Origin: Pictodentalium vernedei
Taxonomy: Eukaryota > Mollusca > Scaphopoda > Dentaliida > Dentaliidae
Length of the DNA stretch: 64,000 nt
Direction: 5' to 3'
Assembly: GCA_031216915.1 (NCBI GenBank)
Contig: CM062290.1
Location: 253,090,581-253,154,580 of the forward strand
The notes under the pieces: model-generated
What the model was told of the DNA's origin: nothing
What the model saw: only the letters and a program-made list of their open reading frames with translations
Database searches by the model: none
Position numbers and translations under genes: made by a program
Shown: positions 22,471 through 34,340 of the stretch, in pieces
Numbering within the stretch: the stretch's first letter is position 1
How the letters are laid out: each line of letters opens with the position of its first letter

Positions 22471-22745
22471 GGATCGCGGTTAGGGTATTGGACATCCAAC
22501 CGAAAGGTCGACGGTTCGATCCCCGCCATGGGTAACTGCGTTGTGTTCTCGGGCAAGGCACTTCATCCCGATTGCACACGTGGTGGTACCGTGATGCTGC
22601 GTACTGAGGCGCACAGCACGTCGATAGTGCACTTGTCTTCAATCATTGTTAACCCTGTTTTGACGGGGTTAGTATGTTGGGGCGTCTGAGATAAATGCTC
22701 GCCGCTGCCCGGCGGTTCTCTCCGGCTCCCTCCACCCATAAAAAA
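22471..22745 (+). mobile_element. tRNA-derived SINE, copy 2, different head, 3' truncated
   Basis: The head is GCGGTTAGGGTATTGG with B box GGTTCGATCCC and an anticodon-arm-like region before it. This differs from the TGGCTCAG head of other copies. The body (GTGTTCTCGGGCAAGGCACTT, then the CTCTCCGGCTCCCTCCACC segment) is shared. The element stops at about 22745 without the usual tail. Confidence 0.75.
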
Positions 22746-22797
22746 TGTCTGACACGATATGATCCTGCCGTCCAAAGTGTCGCTACATCAATACATA

Positions 22798-22954
22798 TAC
22801 AGAACCGCGCATACGTTTGAAAGGGTTAAGATTTATCGCACGAGATTGCTTTGGCCCAGAATATCACTCGAGGCTTCTGCTCTCGTGATATCCAGGACCA
22901 AAGCAAACGAGTGCGATATTTCTTAACCCATTCAAACGTATGTGCGGTTCTGTA
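22798..22954. repeat. Foldback element, ~70-bp arms
   Basis: The left arm starts TACAGAACCGCGCATACGTT and the right arm ends AACGTATGTGCGGTTCTGTA. The arms extend inward through GCGCAC/GTGCG and GTGATAT blocks to a loop of about 17 bp near 22868-22884. It also carries GGGTTAAG and CTTAACCC inside the arms, so a TTAA-type insertion within a larger hairpin is possible. Confidence 0.85.
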
Positions 22955-24205
22955 TTTATCACACCCATCCCATGTAACAACAAGTCTACACGAAAATTGA
23001 ACTAAAAGCACTTTTCAACTTAACTGGATAATTTCCACGTTTCCTTCGTTGTCGACGAGACATCACTTTTAGGTGGTGGGGTACCCTGCCTAATTTGCTT
23101 TTTAATTTTTACGGCATTCAGTTGGTCGAAACCAGTTGATGCCGAGCAGTGTCACGGTCACAATGATCGAACTTCAAATATGGACTAAACTACAGGGAAT
23201 AACACAACAAAAACTTTCCAACTAGCTAATAAGTTTAGCACACTCCATCATTATATGACCAGTCGCGGAAAGTATTTGTCAAGGAACAAGCAGTCAGAAT
23301 GTTACTTTTATTTTGTAGATTTTTGACTCGAATCTGATTGTTTAAATATCCCGGGTAAACAAATCTAAATGAGGAACTTGGAATTTCCAAGTGATCTCGA
23401 CTCCGGTGCATTCGACCAAGGATAACGTGATTTATTTAGACGGGTTCCTTCTCTGTTTACGTTGGAAACGAAATCGAACGTGTTTTGTAACACACATGTG
23501 CGATACAACTTTATTTTTATCACACAGGCAGAACAGTAGAAATACCGTGTTTTACATTAAGAGGTGTGTGAAAAAAAGATGAAATAACTGATGTTCTGAA
23601 ATTCAAACATATTAAAAAAATAGTATGTGAATGATCTTAATCGGGGCCTCCATAAAGCCACCTTTTTATAAGACAGAAGAATTTGTCAATCTCATATTCA
23701 GTGAAGGATTGGTTTAAAATCGAACCAAAAAACCTGAAAATAGTCACAAATATTATCAGATTTCTGACAATTCGATCATATTTTTTCTGTTATTAATTAA
23801 ATAATCGAAAAATAAAATAAGAGCAAATGTGTCAACAAATATGTAACTTCCGATATGTTTACGTTTCCAATAACAACCCAAGGGACGTAAATCTATCTGT
23901 TGTCTTCAACGTTTGTAAAACAAAACAATTATTCACGAGTTTGGTCCAACTGATTGCGGAGCATGAGAAACGCGTCCACAAATTTGTTTCCACTATATTT
24001 TATATTGTGTTTCAAACGGGACAAAAACGTTATCTATGCCAACATGTATCAGCAGGCCTGTCGATTTGAGGCGAACGGCCGTTTGGGTCGCGCAGAGGTT
24101 ACCTAAAATGCAAAACACCCAAACGAAAAACGGGTTGCGCGAAATTGTTATCGGATCATACACAATTTTTGCCAAGCTGAATGATCTAGTATGAATGAAT
24201 GGTGG
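22955..24205. other. Intergenic sequence, no gene seen
   Basis: No repeat or coding motif recognised in this 1.2-kb AT-rich stretch. Confidence 0.5.
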
Positions 24206-24361
24206 AATGGTGTTGATCATTAACCAATCATCAGCGGCGCAGGTGTTTGTACCTGCCTGAAGTATAGCTGCTCTGTTGGTCAATTATTGGCCAACAGAGC
24301 AGCTATACTTCAGACAGATGCAAACACCTATGCTGATGATTGGTTGACGCTCAACATCATT
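24206..24361. repeat. Foldback element, ~70-bp arms
   Basis: Arms run AATGGTGTTGATCATTAACC on the left and TGGTTGACGCTCAACATCATT on the right. The inner 28 bp (CTGAAGTATAGCTGCTCTGTTGG and complement) are perfect around AATTATT. Confidence 0.85.
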
Positions 24362-24766
24362 GTAAATTGTTGATCATCTTAAGATGTAGCATAGGTACAA
24401 AATCAGAAATGGCAATAATTTGATGTCTCTGCCACAAAAAGTGGTTAAGGATGCCATACTCTTCTGCAGCATACTAGCCCATGCCAAGATTAGCTTATAA
24501 TTGAAACTAATTTGTATCTGAATTGCTGCAACACAGCATCATTGTTATTCCTAAGGGCTCATCTCTATTCATCAGGATATTGCCCATAGGAGCAAGAACT
24601 TGGCTTTGAGACATCAGTTCACGTATCAGCATAGCTGCGATACATATATATTTAGGTTGCCTAGTGGGTTACCTGAATCGAGTACAGAGGAACAAATGAT
24701 AAAGTTACCAAAGCTCAGACCAGGTGAACGACAAATGGGTTACGCACAATTCTGAAAATAGGCCTG

Positions 24767-24869
24767 TGTATGGTATAAGGAGATTTAATATCTGGATGTC
24801 TCATTTAAGCACCTCGCCTGCGGTGTTTAAAAACCGGCATCCAGGTATTAAATCTCCATATACCATACA
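24767..24869. repeat. Foldback element, ~32-bp arms
   Basis: The left arm GTATGGTATAAGGAGATTTA and the right arm TAAATCTCCATATACCATAC are near-perfect complements. The loop is about 38 bp. Confidence 0.8.
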
Positions 24870-25356
24870 TGTTGGCGAAGATAACTTTATAATAACTTAT
24901 CTTGGTCATTTACGAATAGGGCGTTCCTTCCCCAAAAATATCTGATGTGTCAGACCACTTTGGCATCTTTTCTATTGAAGCAGCACCCAAATTATGCGAT
25001 TCGCCAAATTTCGCTTTGAAAAAGAACTATAAATACAAAAAGGTTTGCTGAATTTAAAGTACTTCTAATTCAAAGTGATTTCTTCCCAGTTCATGAGGGC
25101 AAAGTGTCCAAAACTGTCATATACAAGACTTAGTGTCTTAAACATTTACTTGAAAGCATTTGAAAAGACGTTGTCTCTCAATAGTATTCGCCAGCATCAG
25201 AAAAGTAATTAAAAATCAATCCTGGATGACCATGGACTTGTATCCTTTAACAATAAACAAAACTTCTACAATTAAAACTGAATCTACCAAACATACAGAA
25301 TACACAAACCTATAAAAAACATTACCAGATCAGGTTACAAAACAATGCATCACAGT

Positions 25357-26024
25357 TTATTGTCGAGATTATTATTTATTTATTAAGGTCTAACGACACC
25401 TTAACAGTCAAGGTCATATCGTGTCGGTGACAGTTTTACGGGTGGAGGAAGCCGGAGTACCCGGAGAGAACCACCGAGCGACGACGAGCCACTGCCAGCT
25501 CCCCTACATCGTAACTCCACACCGCAGCACAGGCAGGTTTAGACTGGTTGAAGACATGCGCAACATCGACGTGCAGTACGCCTTAGTACACAGCGTCATC
25601 GTGCCCCATGTGGACAAGCGGTGTTAAGTGCTTTGCTCAAGGACACGACGTGGGAGTCCGAATCGATCGCCCAGACGGTCACTCATCTAAGGATTAACCG
25701 AGCTCGACTTTGCTTAACCCTTTACCCAACGTAACGGTAACAAAAAGCCAGCGCTAGTCGCAAAAATGACAATTCAATTTTCCTTGTTATTTCATTTCTT
25801 TTATCTCCAAAACATAGCTTATGATACCTCATTGGGACCAGCTCGTTGAGCTTGTTCCAATGAGTGGCCACAATCTATGTTTTGACGCAAGATATGAAAA
25901 ATGTAGGTATTCACAAATTTTGTTTGCAGGTGTCGTCTGCTTTGCTTGTTAGTTAAAGGGTTAACTTGGGTGATCTGACGGTAATCGGTTACCGCAACAC
26001 CATCTCGGCCCTTATTATCGAGAT
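25357..26024 (-). mobile_element. tRNA-derived SINE, copy 3, split by a TTAA MITE
   Basis: Minus-strand SINE bounded by 13-bp direct repeats TTATTGTCGAGAT (25357-25369) and TTATTATCGAGAT (26012-26024, one mismatch). The body runs to CTCGACTTTGC at 25713, then a TTAA MITE intervenes (25714-25964), and the SINE resumes CTTGGGTGATCTGACGG...ACCGCAACACCATCTCGGCCC. The uninterrupted copy at 30967-31390 reads CTCGACGTTGCTTAACTTCGG at the same place. Confidence 0.85.
25714..25964. mobile_element. TTAA hairpin MITE, copy 3 (inside a SINE)
   Basis: TTAA at 25714-25717 and 25961-25964. It shows more changes than other copies (CTTATGATACCTCATTGGGACCAGC core), so it is one of the older members, yet it still postdates the SINE that it splits. 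Confidence 0.9.
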
Positions 26025-26270
26025 ATCCAAATTGAAAACAAAAAAATAATATGTAAATAAAATGGCAAACGTTAAACGATGCAATTACAATGCAATATGT
26101 GAAGCTAAATTGTCCTCGTTTTTTTATCCGCGACAATAAAGAAATGTGACAAAGCAAAGGAATTCAACAATGTTTTGGTCAACATCGGAAAGTTAACATC
26201 TGAACATATTCAGAAACCAAACAAGGGCTACTTACATTACATGAACAGACACATTCCAAGTAAATATTAT

Positions 26271-26511
26271 TTAACCCTTTAAACACGAGAGGTCGCGTTT
26301 TCGGCCCGGAAACACCATACGCCATAATTATATTAAGTAGAATGGCTGCTAAGTGAATGTGTGGGGTAGACCAATCAATATTTTCTATGTGCAGCCCCAA
26401 AGCTGCACGTTGAAAATATTAATTAGTCTACCCCCAAATAATGAATACAGACTCTTCCAATTGCTTCAACTAAACATGCATGGAAGATATCACCAAGGTT
26501 CAACGGGTTAA
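26271..26511. mobile_element. TTAA-type MITE, third family
   Basis: Starts TTAACCCTTTAAACACGAG and ends CAACGGGTTAA, with TTAA at both ends (26271-26274 and 26508-26511). A central imperfect hairpin pairs TAGACCAATCAATATTTTC with GAAAATATTAATTAGTCTA around GCAGCCCCAAAGCTGC. Confidence 0.7.
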
Positions 26512-27203
26512 TACCCACTAATCCCTAGAAGTCAACTTCGTGGTGAAAAAAAAATAAAAAACAAAATTATCAAAAGATTGTGATGATATCACAACATGTT
26601 TTTTGGTACAGACAGGATGAAAATTGCAAAGGTGACGGGCACAGTTTCACTAAATATAGAGAGATCAGCTTACTTTCCGTATTTCAACTGAGGGGGAGCC
26701 TCCAGGCCAATAAAAAAACTTGGAATTATGCAACATCAATCATTTTGAATATTCATTGACACTCGAGTAGGGACAATGCCCCTTCAGATCCCAGACTCTA
26801 TTCAAGAAAGACAGAATTATTTTACGCTTCACTGTTTGCCTTTGCCTGACAAAGTGGCAGATTACCAACGTCATTTGACGACTCCTTTAGTGTTGTGGAC
26901 AATCCGCTAGGAGGACTATCGAACAGATCGTCTTCTAAAAAATGGAAAATATACGAAGAGATCCATAGATACACTTCCTTTATGTACATTTCCAAGAATC
27001 TGAAATGCTCTAGACAACACAACTCGTAATATCAGTGAAAGAAACATTTCAAGAAAATTTTGAATTCTGATTTTCTGTCGTCATACTTTAAATTACCATC
27101 TTCCACAGTAATTCTCAATGCACGACATAAAATTGTGGATTATCAGGTGTACTCGACCAGCAAGTCCTTCACCATGCGTGGATATACACGAGATGATTGG
27201 AGG
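26512..27203. other. Intergenic sequence, no gene seen
   Basis: No repeat or coding motif recognised. Confidence 0.45.
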
Positions 27204-27900
27204 TTATTACCGACCGAATGTCGAAAGCCAATGTGAAGTTACCAAATGCTGATATCTTGACCGATATGAAACTAAGTAATAACTTTTTATTTATTAACCC
27301 TTTACCTAACGTAACGGTCAAAACCGGTCAGCGCTATTCTCAAAAATCGCCAATTAATTTTCATTATTTTTTCATTTTTTTGTCTCTAAAACATAGGTTA
27401 TGACCCCTCATTGGAACGAGCTCGTCGAGCTCGTTCCAGTGAGGGGTCATAACCTATGTTTCTGAGACATAAAAATGAAAATAATAGCTATTCAAGAATT
27501 CTTTTGGCAAGTGTCGTCTGCTTTTCATGTTAGGTAAAGGGTTAAACGAAAACAAAAATCTTTTAATGTTCTCTGATCTGTTACAGTTTTCTGACAATGT
27601 TATTATTTCTCATTCTTTTCACCAAGTCCGAAGTTTCTTCTAGTTCAGCTATCCGAACGTATCGACATCCCCACAGTGCAAGCATCAACATTCGGATTGC
27701 TGAACTATCTCGTTTCCCACTTTTCTCCACTTACGTCTATGAATCTAAGTTAGCATTGGATTTTCTGTACACTTCACTTCTTTCTTCTCGTCATTCAGCT
27801 AATCCTTACTTATTACCATCATTAATATCCCACCATACAAAAACTCAGATCCAAACTACTCCATTATGCCTGGGATACGTCAATTCTCCTGATTGCGTTC
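27204..27900 (+). repeat. Dispersed repeat RepX, copy B, split by a TTAA MITE
   Basis: Aligns in reverse complement with 9400-9846. The GATATGAAACTAA end lies at 27264-27276; the repeat is then broken at 27294 by the MITE and resumes at 27546 with ACGAAAACAAAAATC, GATCTGTTACAGTTTTCTGAC and further blocks. The 139-codon ORF at 27597-28016 lies inside the repeat and is not preserved in copy A. Confidence 0.75.
27294..27545. mobile_element. TTAA hairpin MITE, copy 4 (inside RepX)
   Basis: TTAA at 27294-27297 and 27542-27545, in the same orientation as copy 1. The arms are nearly perfect (GACCCCTCATTGG against CCAGTGAGGGGTC). Confidence 0.92.
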
Positions 27901-28016
27901 GGCGAATAACGGCGAACACTCTCGATGTAAACACATTGGATGCCCCTATTAACGCGTCAAGAGAAGCAACTATTATAATATTAGAACGTTCCTTTTCATG
28001 TTCTATCGGTCGATAG

Positions 28017-29470
28017 TACCTGAGTTTGTGTGATTTCTGAAATAAAACCTGAAGCAGCGAATCTAATTATTTTATTATGCCGAACAAAAAATGAGTTTCA
28101 TTGTTAAGCGTTAACTGCTACATGCCATCAATCTTGTAACAACAATGTAGTCGAATCCAAAAACATGACGTCATTTCGAACGAATGACGTCTCTTCGAAA
28201 ATGCGGTCGCTTTGGGAGTTTCTATATCAACAAATGCCAATGTTTACAACTGCATCATGCTGTTCATGTTATTATTCATTGTTAATGCTTGTGTGAAAAG
28301 TGATTTAAATTAATGGAATATAAATTCATGTTTCTCAGACGACAAGAGTAGATAGAATTAAGCGGAGGCTCAGTAAGGTCGAGGAGTACTAAACTTGTAG
28401 AAATATAACTGATTGAATGGAGTCATAACTGAGAGTGAGAATATGAGTCATATTCAGGATTCTCTGAAGTGGTGAACAACACGTGAGTGAGTTTTTTAAT
28501 AGCGAACGTAGTTCGCGGCCGCGAACGAAGAGAGCATAATGGTAACGTGTGTGTATGTTTGAAAATATAAGATCGAAATTTAGAATATTTCAGAAAAATA
28601 TATAACCATGCAATCCAAAAATCTGTGTCCGGAAGTTAACACCATGGACGAAAAATAGGAGTCGAAGTTGATCAAATTGTATTGTTTTCATTGGTAGAAA
28701 TCGAATTAGATTTCTGAAAAAGGAACAGGTGAACGTGCAGGAATAGCGTCATCCATAGATATCGGATATGGCGTCATCTGGCAGGTTCAGTCAAAAATCG
28801 AAACCACAACAACAAAAAAGAAACGCAAGTTGCGCTGCATTTGTCGTTCATTTTTTAAACTTCAATTGCTTGTACAAAAAAAAAATCAAAATTGTTGGCC
28901 ACAAAGTCGCACGCTTGTTAATAAAATATCTAAGAACAAGTGTATCTGCAAGAAATTCTATAATTTTAAGTATTTTCCTTTCGCGAGACGTTTAAAAACG
29001 ACGAGTCGATGTTTTCTCGCATTTCTCATTTCTGACACTCTTTTTTGTAAACAAAAGGTTTACCCCTCTTATGACGATTTCCTCTGGAAGATACGTAATA
29101 TACAATTAAAAGAGGGACACAATGGGATTCCTGAGAATTTGCTCTTCGTTGCAATGCATTGTACTGTTCGGATCGTATTTTTTTCCCTTTTTTCTGACGC
29201 AATAAAATTTTTTGAACGATTTTTTCCACTTTAATATTTATCAAGAAGTTACGGTACCGGTACCTGGTAATGATATTTCGAACACGAACTTTTCACTTTT
29301 GAGGTTTTGAAGTGATACAGTGTACAGAAACTTACACCCAAGCACCTCCACCGCAGTGGAAACTCCACAGAAAATTGTTGCTTCTTTCGGATTTACCCAC
29401 TTTTGCGTCACGCGGTGCTTCTTGTAACGTTGTATACCTACGGAAGCGTATTGAGGACATGTGTGAAATG
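28017..29470. other. Intergenic sequence, no gene seen
   Basis: Holds a perfect 16-bp GC-rich palindrome GTTCGCGGCCGCGAAC at 28511-28526. The ORF at 28830-29234 (134 codons) matches no family I know and is rich in codons expected by chance from an AT-rich sequence. Confidence 0.45.
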
Positions 29471-29474
29471 CTTT

Positions 29475-29890
29475 TCTAACTCGTTATAACGAGTTACTAA
29501 GTCGTTATAACGAGTTACTAACTCGTTATAACGACTTTCTCAACTCGTTATAACGACTTAGTAACTCGTTATAACGACTTTCCTAACTCGTTATAACGAC
29601 TTAGTAACTCGTTATAACGACTTTCTCAACTCGTTATAACGACTTAGTAACTCGTTATAACGACTTTCCTAACTCGTTATAACGACTTAGTAACTCGTTA
29701 TAACGACTTTCCTAACTCGTTATAACGACTTAGTAACTCGTTATAACGACTTTCCTAACTCGTATAACGAGTTAGTAACTCGTTATAACATTTCTAACTC
29801 GTTATAACGACTTTCCTGACTCGTTATAACGAGTTAGTAACTCGTTATAACGACTTTCCTAACTCGTTATAACGAGTTAGTAACTCGTAT
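29475..29890. repeat. Palindromic minisatellite (TAACTCGTTATAACGACTT)n
   Basis: About 19 units of 21-22 bp, each holding CTCGTTATAACGA. Units alternate between a following CTTTCC and a following CTTAGT, so the true period is often 43 bp. Some units carry the full 18-bp palindrome AACTCGTTATAACGAGTT. The array can pair with itself in many registers. Confidence 0.95.
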
Positions 29891-30966
29891 ACCAATTTTG
29901 GCCTGGAAAGACGATTTGCCGTCTTCGGGCTGTGATTGCAAGAGACAATTATCAATACGTGTACACGCAGTGTTGATACATTTTGTTTTTGAATATAAAA
30001 TCATTCAGTAAATAGTTCATGATTGATTTCTTCGAAAGATAAGGAAGATCAGAAGGTGAGCTACTGTCGTGTTTGATCAGTGACCGAGTCTGATCAAACA
30101 GTCAGTCTGTCAGTCTCCAAATCCAAATCCATTTGCAATTTAAGGCGACCAGCTAAATCGGACTACAGTACAATTACAAATTAAATCGTCGGAATTCCTA
30201 ATTCCATAAATTTAATACCAGACAATTTTACTTACACTCACTGATACTGAATTCATTTTCTATCTGATGTTTAACAATCCAGTGGCGGTGCCACTGGAGG
30301 GGGGGGGGGGATACCTGTCCCTCCCACTGCCCCTCAGAAATCTTCGCAAAAAAATTGGGAAAACAATCTTTTCTTGCTGCTAAGAATTCACCATAATTAG
30401 GAAATTTTCAAACACAAAAAGAAAAGATGCGATCAGAAATTCATGCTTTCAAGACCATGAAGAAATATTTGAAAGGGGTAACAGCATGCACGCAGAATTC
30501 ATCAAATTGTTAATTGTACTTTCTTAGGGTACTGCTAGAAAACCTCTGTGTGGATGGTGGGGGCGGGGCATAGAGAATAAACTAGAATTTCACAACAAGA
30601 CCATAAAAATATACAGAGTCGTGGCAAGTAACTAGATTTATTGGTGAATAGTAATTACCGTGAACACCAGTTAGAACATGTTGGCCGTGGTGATTGCTGG
30701 GGGGGGGGGGGGGGGGGGGGGAATTGTAATTTTGAAGGACCATAACAAATTTATTTGAAAACAATGTTATGATGGGCAACAAAACGTTTGCCAAATTGTA
30801 TTTATTAATGTCGGAAGTAGAAAATCACAGGGCTGTGATGCTGCTGGATTATTTTCTTATGACTTGGGTCTAAATCCTCCTAAGCAAGTCCCTTCAGGGG
30901 TGAAATCACAGCATATACCACTCTGAATTTATTAAGTTTTTTGCAGGATACTATATTTTTTTTAGA
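29891..30966. other. Intergenic sequence with G homopolymers
   Basis: Contains G runs of 12 (30299-30310) and 23 (30699-30721). No gene seen. Confidence 0.5.
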
Positions 30967-31390
30967 AACTACTGTATAATTATTTATTTATTGTTGTTTA
31001 AGGTCACATACTTATGCATAATGGATAATCATGACCGTGACAGTTTTACGGGTGGAGGAAGCCGGAGTATCTGGAGAGAACCACCGAGCAACGATGAGCA
31101 GCTGCCATCTCCCCAACATCGTAACTCCGCAATGCAGCACAGGCAGAGTTAGATTGGTTGAAGACATGCGCACCATCAACGTGCAGTACGCCTTAGTACA
31201 CGGCGTCATCGTGCCCCCATGTGGACAATCGGGGTTAAGTGCCTTTCCCAAGGACACAACGCGGGAGTCCGAATTGATCGCTCAGACGGTCACCCATCCG
31301 AGGACAAACCGGGCTCGACGTTGCTTAACTTCGGTGAGCTTGACGAAAACCGGTTACCGCAACGCCACCGCGCCCCCAACTACTGTATAA
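30967..31390 (-). mobile_element. tRNA-derived SINE, copy 4 (full length)
   Basis: Bounded by perfect 13-bp direct repeats AACTACTGTATAA (30967-30979 and 31378-31390). The minus-strand head GGGGGCGCGGTGGCGTTGCGGTAACCGG again differs from the TGGCTCAG head, showing a second head type on the shared body. It holds the single TTAA at about 31325-31328 that matches the insertion point in copy 3. Confidence 0.88.
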
Positions 31391-32716
31391 GAACCTGTTC
31401 AACTCATAGACGGATTGCACCCCAGGGATTTGTGTTGTAACTTTTATTGTTTTGTGCGTTCTGTTCTCAAAAAGTGTGCACAATAATTGTTGTAAAGGTG
31501 TGTGATTTAATGGTGATCTGCTCTCTCCAGGATGTATCTCTTCTCCAACTCCAAGCTTCTCCAATTCCCACCTCAGTAAAGTCTCTTAAACAAGCCTTCG
31601 GCCTGGACAGACTTTTCGGTCTGATTCAGTAGGGTCTTGCTCACCATAAAGGTGTTGAGGAATTCTATTAGCATCAAACTGTAGTTCTTCTTTTCATTGC
31701 ATGGGTGGGTCACAGTGAAATTAGTGGTGTGTTGGCAGTGTGGTTGTGGGTGGGGGGCTGGGGGTTGTTGAGAAATGTGGTGACTGGTGAGAGCGATCTG
31801 TATTCCATATTCTAATTCTATATGCATATTCATCCATTGACCAATGTCATCATGTTTCTTGTGTCAACTTTATTGGGAATATGATAGGGGGGTATACTCC
31901 TGTGACTGTCATCCATATAATAGCATGGTGAGGACTAATAGTACAGGGTGGAATATTATACTGAAGTTACAAACTGACTTCATAATATTTCAAAGTGCCA
32001 CATCTTGGATAAATAACCTCAAAATTCCAACATAACTCCAACTATCTACAGCTATGTAAGATGTTAAGAATTTAGTCCAAAACAGTGCATTATGAGAACT
32101 AGATTGCAGTCCAGCCTGGTGAAATGAATAAAAATAGGGGATCAAATCAGAATATTATGGAGTAGAAAATACAAAAAAATATCAGTACTACAGATATGAT
32201 CATTTAGAACATAGGAGTAGGAATCAAGTACTTTCCCGACTGATGCACCATTTCATTCTTCTGTTGTCTTTTTCACTCAAGGATTTATTGCCAATCCCAG
32301 TCAACAGCCTCTTTCGGATTTTGTACTGCTGCTCAAATCTATCAAACTTTCTCATGCAATGGGTGTTACATGTTCCAAGCAGCACAGTGAGCACACTGCT
32401 CAGGTACGCATGGACAGTCCAGCCAGCTGAAAGAAATGTTGCCAGCTTTGAGAGAGTGGCCTTTTGGAAGTATCAGTCACAAGTATTTAACATTATTTTC
32501 CCCACTGTGCAGCCTGAGTTGTGCATGATATTACAAAACAAATAGTTGTTGGTTTGAACAATGAATAATAGTACAAAATGAAACCAAAATGAATGAATGT
32601 GCATATTTATTAAATAAAAAATTTAATTGAATTATATTTTGTGACCTCATGAAATAGGAGACCCATCAGTTCAATATAAAAGAGTTTAGATTTTATTTTC
32701 CCTCTCTGACCGACTT
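31391..32716. other. Intergenic sequence, no gene seen
   Basis: No repeat or coding motif recognised. Short open frames on both strands look like chance. Confidence 0.4.
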
Positions 32717-32796
32717 AGACCCCGTAAAACTGTCACGGTCACGATTACCTATTGTGCATAAGTATGTGACATTAAAAACCAATAAATAAATAATTA
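32717..32796 (+). mobile_element. tRNA-derived SINE, 3' end fragment
   Basis: Only the last ~80 bp of the SINE: CCCGTAAAACTGTCACGGTC, then GTGCATAAGTATGTGACATT and an AATAAATAAATAA tail. It is 5' truncated, as is common for target-primed insertions. Confidence 0.8.
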
Positions 32797-34024
32797 ATTC
32801 TAAAGGCGGTGGATTCATTACTTAATGCTATGTTGTGATCAGTTTTGCTTATAAATGTTAAATACCTATTTTTTTTCAAATTATACCCCTGGCAAATAAA
32901 CTGCTATGAATATTGCCATGGACATTCTATTATTATTTTTTGGGCACAAATTTACTTTTTTCTAAAGTGTTCAAAATGGTTTTGGGTACGAAATCACTTG
33001 GGTACGAAATGATTTTGGTCATGGGTACGGAATTACACACACCCAATGACATCCTCTGTATATTTTTTATTCAAATTTACAAAATACAGTACGTGGAGAG
33101 TGGATTGTTAACAAAATGACCCGTGGGGTGGCGTTATCACCCAAAGTATTACTTTCAAATTCTGCACACATGGGCAAAAAACGCAAACAATGCATAAGCC
33201 AATGGCCCTCCGAGTGTAACCCAGGGATTCATTGGCTGGAACTTTGCTTGTGCTTGTTATGCTTTGCAACAAATTTGCAATTATTGCTTGGGTGGAATCT
33301 CCACCCTGCGGGTGATTTAGTGACAATACACTCTATACGTACTGTAAGTTGTAACTACGTTCGCACTTTAGGTAGCACCTATTTCATATTATTTCTGATT
33401 CTTTTGAATTCATTGTTTGCAGTTAAAATTGAAAACACACCCACTGAAGATGACATATTTGTTGGTAAGTTTGAGTCTACCGGTGTTGAAAAAGCTAAAC
33501 GGACACGGAGCCAGCGTTCGCTGTTGAGAAATTCCAATCGACGCTGATCAATGAAAATGGCGCTTATATTTTCTTCGTTCTCTTGTCTCCAGGGAAAAAC
33601 GTTCCGATAGTACCCGTGTTTTGCCCCAAAACTCCAGTACTATGACTTTTAGAAGGTGTCATATTAACCAATCACGGCTGATGTTACAAACGTGGGGCAT
33701 AATATATCTTGTTATATATCGGCCGAGATGGAAATCGAGTTTGAAGTCACATCTGCCGAGCTTGGCAATGCCTAATGGGCAACTGTGGGAAAAAAAATCA
33801 TATCGAATAAATGCTTCTCTATAGCACACCTTTCGCCCGTGTATGAGAGTCTGTTGACAATAATTTAAAACGAAATATCGATAATATGTAAAACACTAAC
33901 ATCTGAGTAGCTGTCTATCGAGAGAACCGGATCCAGATAGGTGATGGTGAATTCAGTGCATTTGCATTCTTTGAACCGATCTTACCCCCGTGAATATCCC
34001 TGGTATACACTATACTATTGGCTA
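32797..34024. other. Intergenic sequence, possible exon not supported
   Basis: GGGTACGAAAT occurs several times at 32983-33030. Positions about 33400-33465 look like a short exon (TTTGCAG, then an open stretch, then GTAAGT), but I recognise no protein in it. Confidence 0.35.
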
Positions 34025-34126
34025 CACGGTGTTTCAGCAGGGTTTAGGTCTGCACTACCCTTCTGAGAACAGTATACGAATCTCCAAAGGGTAGTACAGT
34101 TCCGTAGACCCTACTGAAATACTGTG
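34025..34126. repeat. Inverted repeat, ~40-bp arms
   Basis: CACGGTGTTTCAGCAGGG on the left pairs imperfectly with CCCTACTGAAATACTGTG on the right, and CTACCCTT with AAGGGTAG further in. The loop is about 20 bp. Confidence 0.75.
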
Positions 34127-34340
34127 CGACGAATCTATCACTCTGCCTCTTCGGTGTGCCGAGTTTTGTTGTATTATATATAATCCCCAAGCTGTATTCC
34201 GGTGACGAAAACCTTGATAAACGGTATAATTTGAGAAACTGAAAAAAACATGCCTTTCTTAATTATTGAACAAGGGCGAGTTATTTCCCTTCGATTGAAC
34301 TCAAACATTTGAGAGCCTTCACTTCAATGACATTGGGAAA

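Noticed and set aside
27597-28016. 139-codon ORF as a gene
   Set aside because: Most of it lies in the dispersed repeat RepX, and the matching part of the other copy (9400-9846) does not keep the frame.
28830-29234. 134-codon ORF as a gene
   Set aside because: It is rich in F, K, N and C codons typical of AT-rich noise, and no motif was found.
29475-29890. A CRISPR-like array
   Set aside because: Units are contiguous palindromes without unique spacers, in eukaryotic DNA with no cas genes.
33116-33547. 143-codon ORF and an exon-like segment near 33400-33465
   Set aside because: Acceptor and donor-like sites are present but no protein family is recognised, so I kept it as unsupported.
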